14,827 bases of DNA. It comes from Alphaproteobacteria bacterium (GTDB taxonomy: Bacteria > Pseudomonadota > Alphaproteobacteria > Rhizobiales > Xanthobacteraceae). The notes below the pieces were generated by a model. That model had not been told where the DNA came from and made no database searches. It saw only the letters and a list, made by a program, of their open reading frames with translations. A program made the position numbers and the translations under genes. How positions within the stretch are numbered: position 1 is the first letter of the stretch; each line of letters opens with the position of its first letter. Below, in pieces: positions 13,935 through 14,827 of this stretch. The DNA is taken from the NCBI GenBank assembly GCA_005884465.1, contig VAZH01000346.1, positions 1,263-16,089 on the forward strand. Reading direction: 5' to 3'.

Positions 13935-14646
13935 GGCACCTGCCTTGCTGGAGATCGAGAATATCGAGACCTGCTACGGCCTGAGCCAGGTGCTGTTCGG
14001 CCTGTCGCTTTCGGTGCGAACCGGAGAGATGGTGGCCATGATGGGCCGCAACGGCATGGGGAAAACCACGACCATAAGGTCCATCATGGGGCTGACGCCG
14101 GCGCGCGCCGGCGCGATCCGCTTCGCTGGACATGAGGTTCACAATTTTCCCTCGTTCCGGATTGCGCAACTGGGAATAGGGCTGGTGCCGGAGGGCCGTC
14201 AGATTTTTCCAAACCTGACGGTGCGCGAGAATCTCGTTGCGGCGTGCGCCAATCGTCTGGGGAACCCCAATCCATGGACGATCGAGAAGATCCACGCGCT
14301 GTTTCCGCGGCTTGCCGAGCGCGGCAACAATATGGGCGTCACCCTGTCAGGCGGCGAACAGCAGATGCTGGCGATCGGCCGCGCGCTGATGACCAATCCG
14401 CGGCTGTTGATCCTGGACGAGGCCACCGAGGGGCTGGCGCCGCTGATCCGCGAGGAAATCTGGCACTGCCTGTCGATGCTGAAAGCGCGGGGGCAATCAG
14501 TCCTGGTGATCGACAAGAACATCGAGCATCTCACCCGCATCGCCGACCGCCACTATATCATCGAACGGGGACGGGCGGTCTGGAGCGGCACATCGGAGCA
14601 ATTGATCGCCAAGCCCGATCTGCAGCATCGGTATCTCGGGGTTTAA
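13927..14646 (+). CDS. livF: LivF-type ABC ATPase
   Basis: This 239-residue cytoplasmic ATPase is the partner of LivG. It has the Walker A motif GRNGMGKTT (40-48), Q92 in VPEGRQIFPNLTVRENL, signature LSGGEQ (140-145) and Walker B LLILDEATEGL (160-170, E165). The H-loop position reads VIDKN (195-198 region), with lysine instead of histidine. LivF proteins commonly lack the histidine here (often EQN), so this is within the family's range. The ATG lies inside the livG stop region (overlap ATGGCTGA), which shows tight coupling. It is the last gene of the operon, followed by a large inverted repeat that may end transcription. Confidence 0.95.
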   Translation: MAEAPALLEIENIETCYGLSQVLFGLSLSVRTGEMVAMMGRNGMGKTTTIRSIMGLTPARAGAIRFAGHEVHNFPSFRIAQLGIGLVPEGRQIFPNLTVRENLVAACANRLGNPNPWTIEKIHALFPRLAERGNNMGVTLSGGEQQMLAIGRALMTNPRLLILDEATEGLAPLIREEIWHCLSMLKARGQSVLVIDKNIEHLTRIADRHYIIERGRAVWSGTSEQLIAKPDLQHRYLGV

Positions 14647-14672
14647 GTGGGTCCGAGGCGCTACCGATTTTC

Positions 14673-14761
14673 GTCATGGCCGGGCTTGTCCCGGCCATCC
14701 ACGTCTTTCTTCATCATCTGTACTTTAAGACGTGGATGCCCGGGACAAGCCCGGGCATGAC
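14673..14761. repeat. Large inverted repeat with a hairpin inside each arm, likely bidirectional terminator
   Basis: The arms 14673-14707 and 14727-14761 (35 nt each) are inverted copies differing at two positions, separated by 19 nt. Each arm is itself a hairpin: GGCCGGG-CTTGT-CCCGGCC on the left and GCCCGGG-ACAAG-CCCGGGC on the right. The sequence GTCATGGCCGGGCTTGTCCC is a palindromic repeat common in Bradyrhizobium, from memory. It lies between livF and a convergent gene. Confidence 0.85.
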
Positions 14762-14787
14762 CAGTCGGAAGACCGCGAATCGAATTC

Positions 14788-14827
14788 TCAAAACATCTCG
14801 AAATATTCGCGCTGTTCCCATTCAGAG
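14788..14827 (-). CDS. C-terminal end of a convergent gene, possibly glutamine synthetase family
   Basis: On the minus strand the last 12 codons before a TGA (14788-14790 on the plus strand) read SEWEQREYFEMF. A C-terminal W-E-x-x-x-Y-F/L pattern like this is typical of glutamine-synthetase-family enzymes (glutamine or gamma-glutamylamide synthetases), from memory. The convergent placement beyond the double-hairpin repeat fits a real gene end. Only 13 codons are visible, so the call is tentative and the rest lies right of the window. Confidence 0.4.
   Translation of the reverse strand, partial: SEWEQREYFEMF

Noticed and set aside
14508..14523. Missing H-loop histidine in LivF (VIDKN) as a defect
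   Set aside because: LivF-type ATPases commonly lack this histidine (often EQN), so it is not evidence of inactivation.

Overview
The window reads as a chromosomal segment of a GC-rich alphaproteobacterium of the Bradyrhizobium/Rhodopseudomonas group (Nitrobacteraceae). The evidence is a P450/ferredoxin pair of the CYP199A/palustrisredoxin type, several branched-chain-amino-acid-type (HAAT) ABC transport genes, and intergenic palindromic repeats of the kind scattered through Bradyrhizobium genomes. No rRNA, tRNA, CRISPR array, insertion sequence or phage gene was seen.

Layout. (1) Bases 2-4136, plus strand: a periplasmic binding protein gene (cut by the window edge), a CYP199A-like cytochrome P450, its [2Fe-2S] ferredoxin, and a second, paralogous binding protein. 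This looks like a cassette for capturing and oxidising a para-substituted aromatic acid. (2) Bases 4164-7239, minus strand: a type II NADH dehydrogenase (ndh) whose 3' end carries a 122-bp tandem duplication, and a DHA2-family MFS exporter. (3) Bases 7420-9398, plus strand: a three-gene unit divergent from the exporter, encoding a small ABM-like protein, an ECF sigma factor with a C-terminal NTF2/SnoaL-like extension, and a DUF899 thioredoxin-fold protein with a CPGC motif. (4) Bases 9824-14646, plus strand: a complete HAAT importer set with a third binding protein, a strong intrinsic terminator, then livH, livM, livG and livF overlapping end to end. livM is split by a 31-bp tandem duplication. 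(5) The right edge shows the last 12 codons of a convergent minus-strand gene, possibly glutamine-synthetase-like, beyond a large double-hairpin repeat.

How the genes may work together: the binding proteins and the importer would bring in small organic acids, plausibly aromatic ones. The P450 with its ferredoxin would hydroxylate or O-demethylate a 4-substituted benzoate, using a reductase that is not in this window. The sigma-factor unit looks like a separate stress or redox module.

The most unusual features are two frameshifting tandem duplications, one at the end of ndh and one inside livM, and a 35-bp mini-element found inside the loops of two unrelated palindromic repeats. I found no clearly new multi-gene system. 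The gene families are known; the novelty lies in these small structural events and in the gene combinations.
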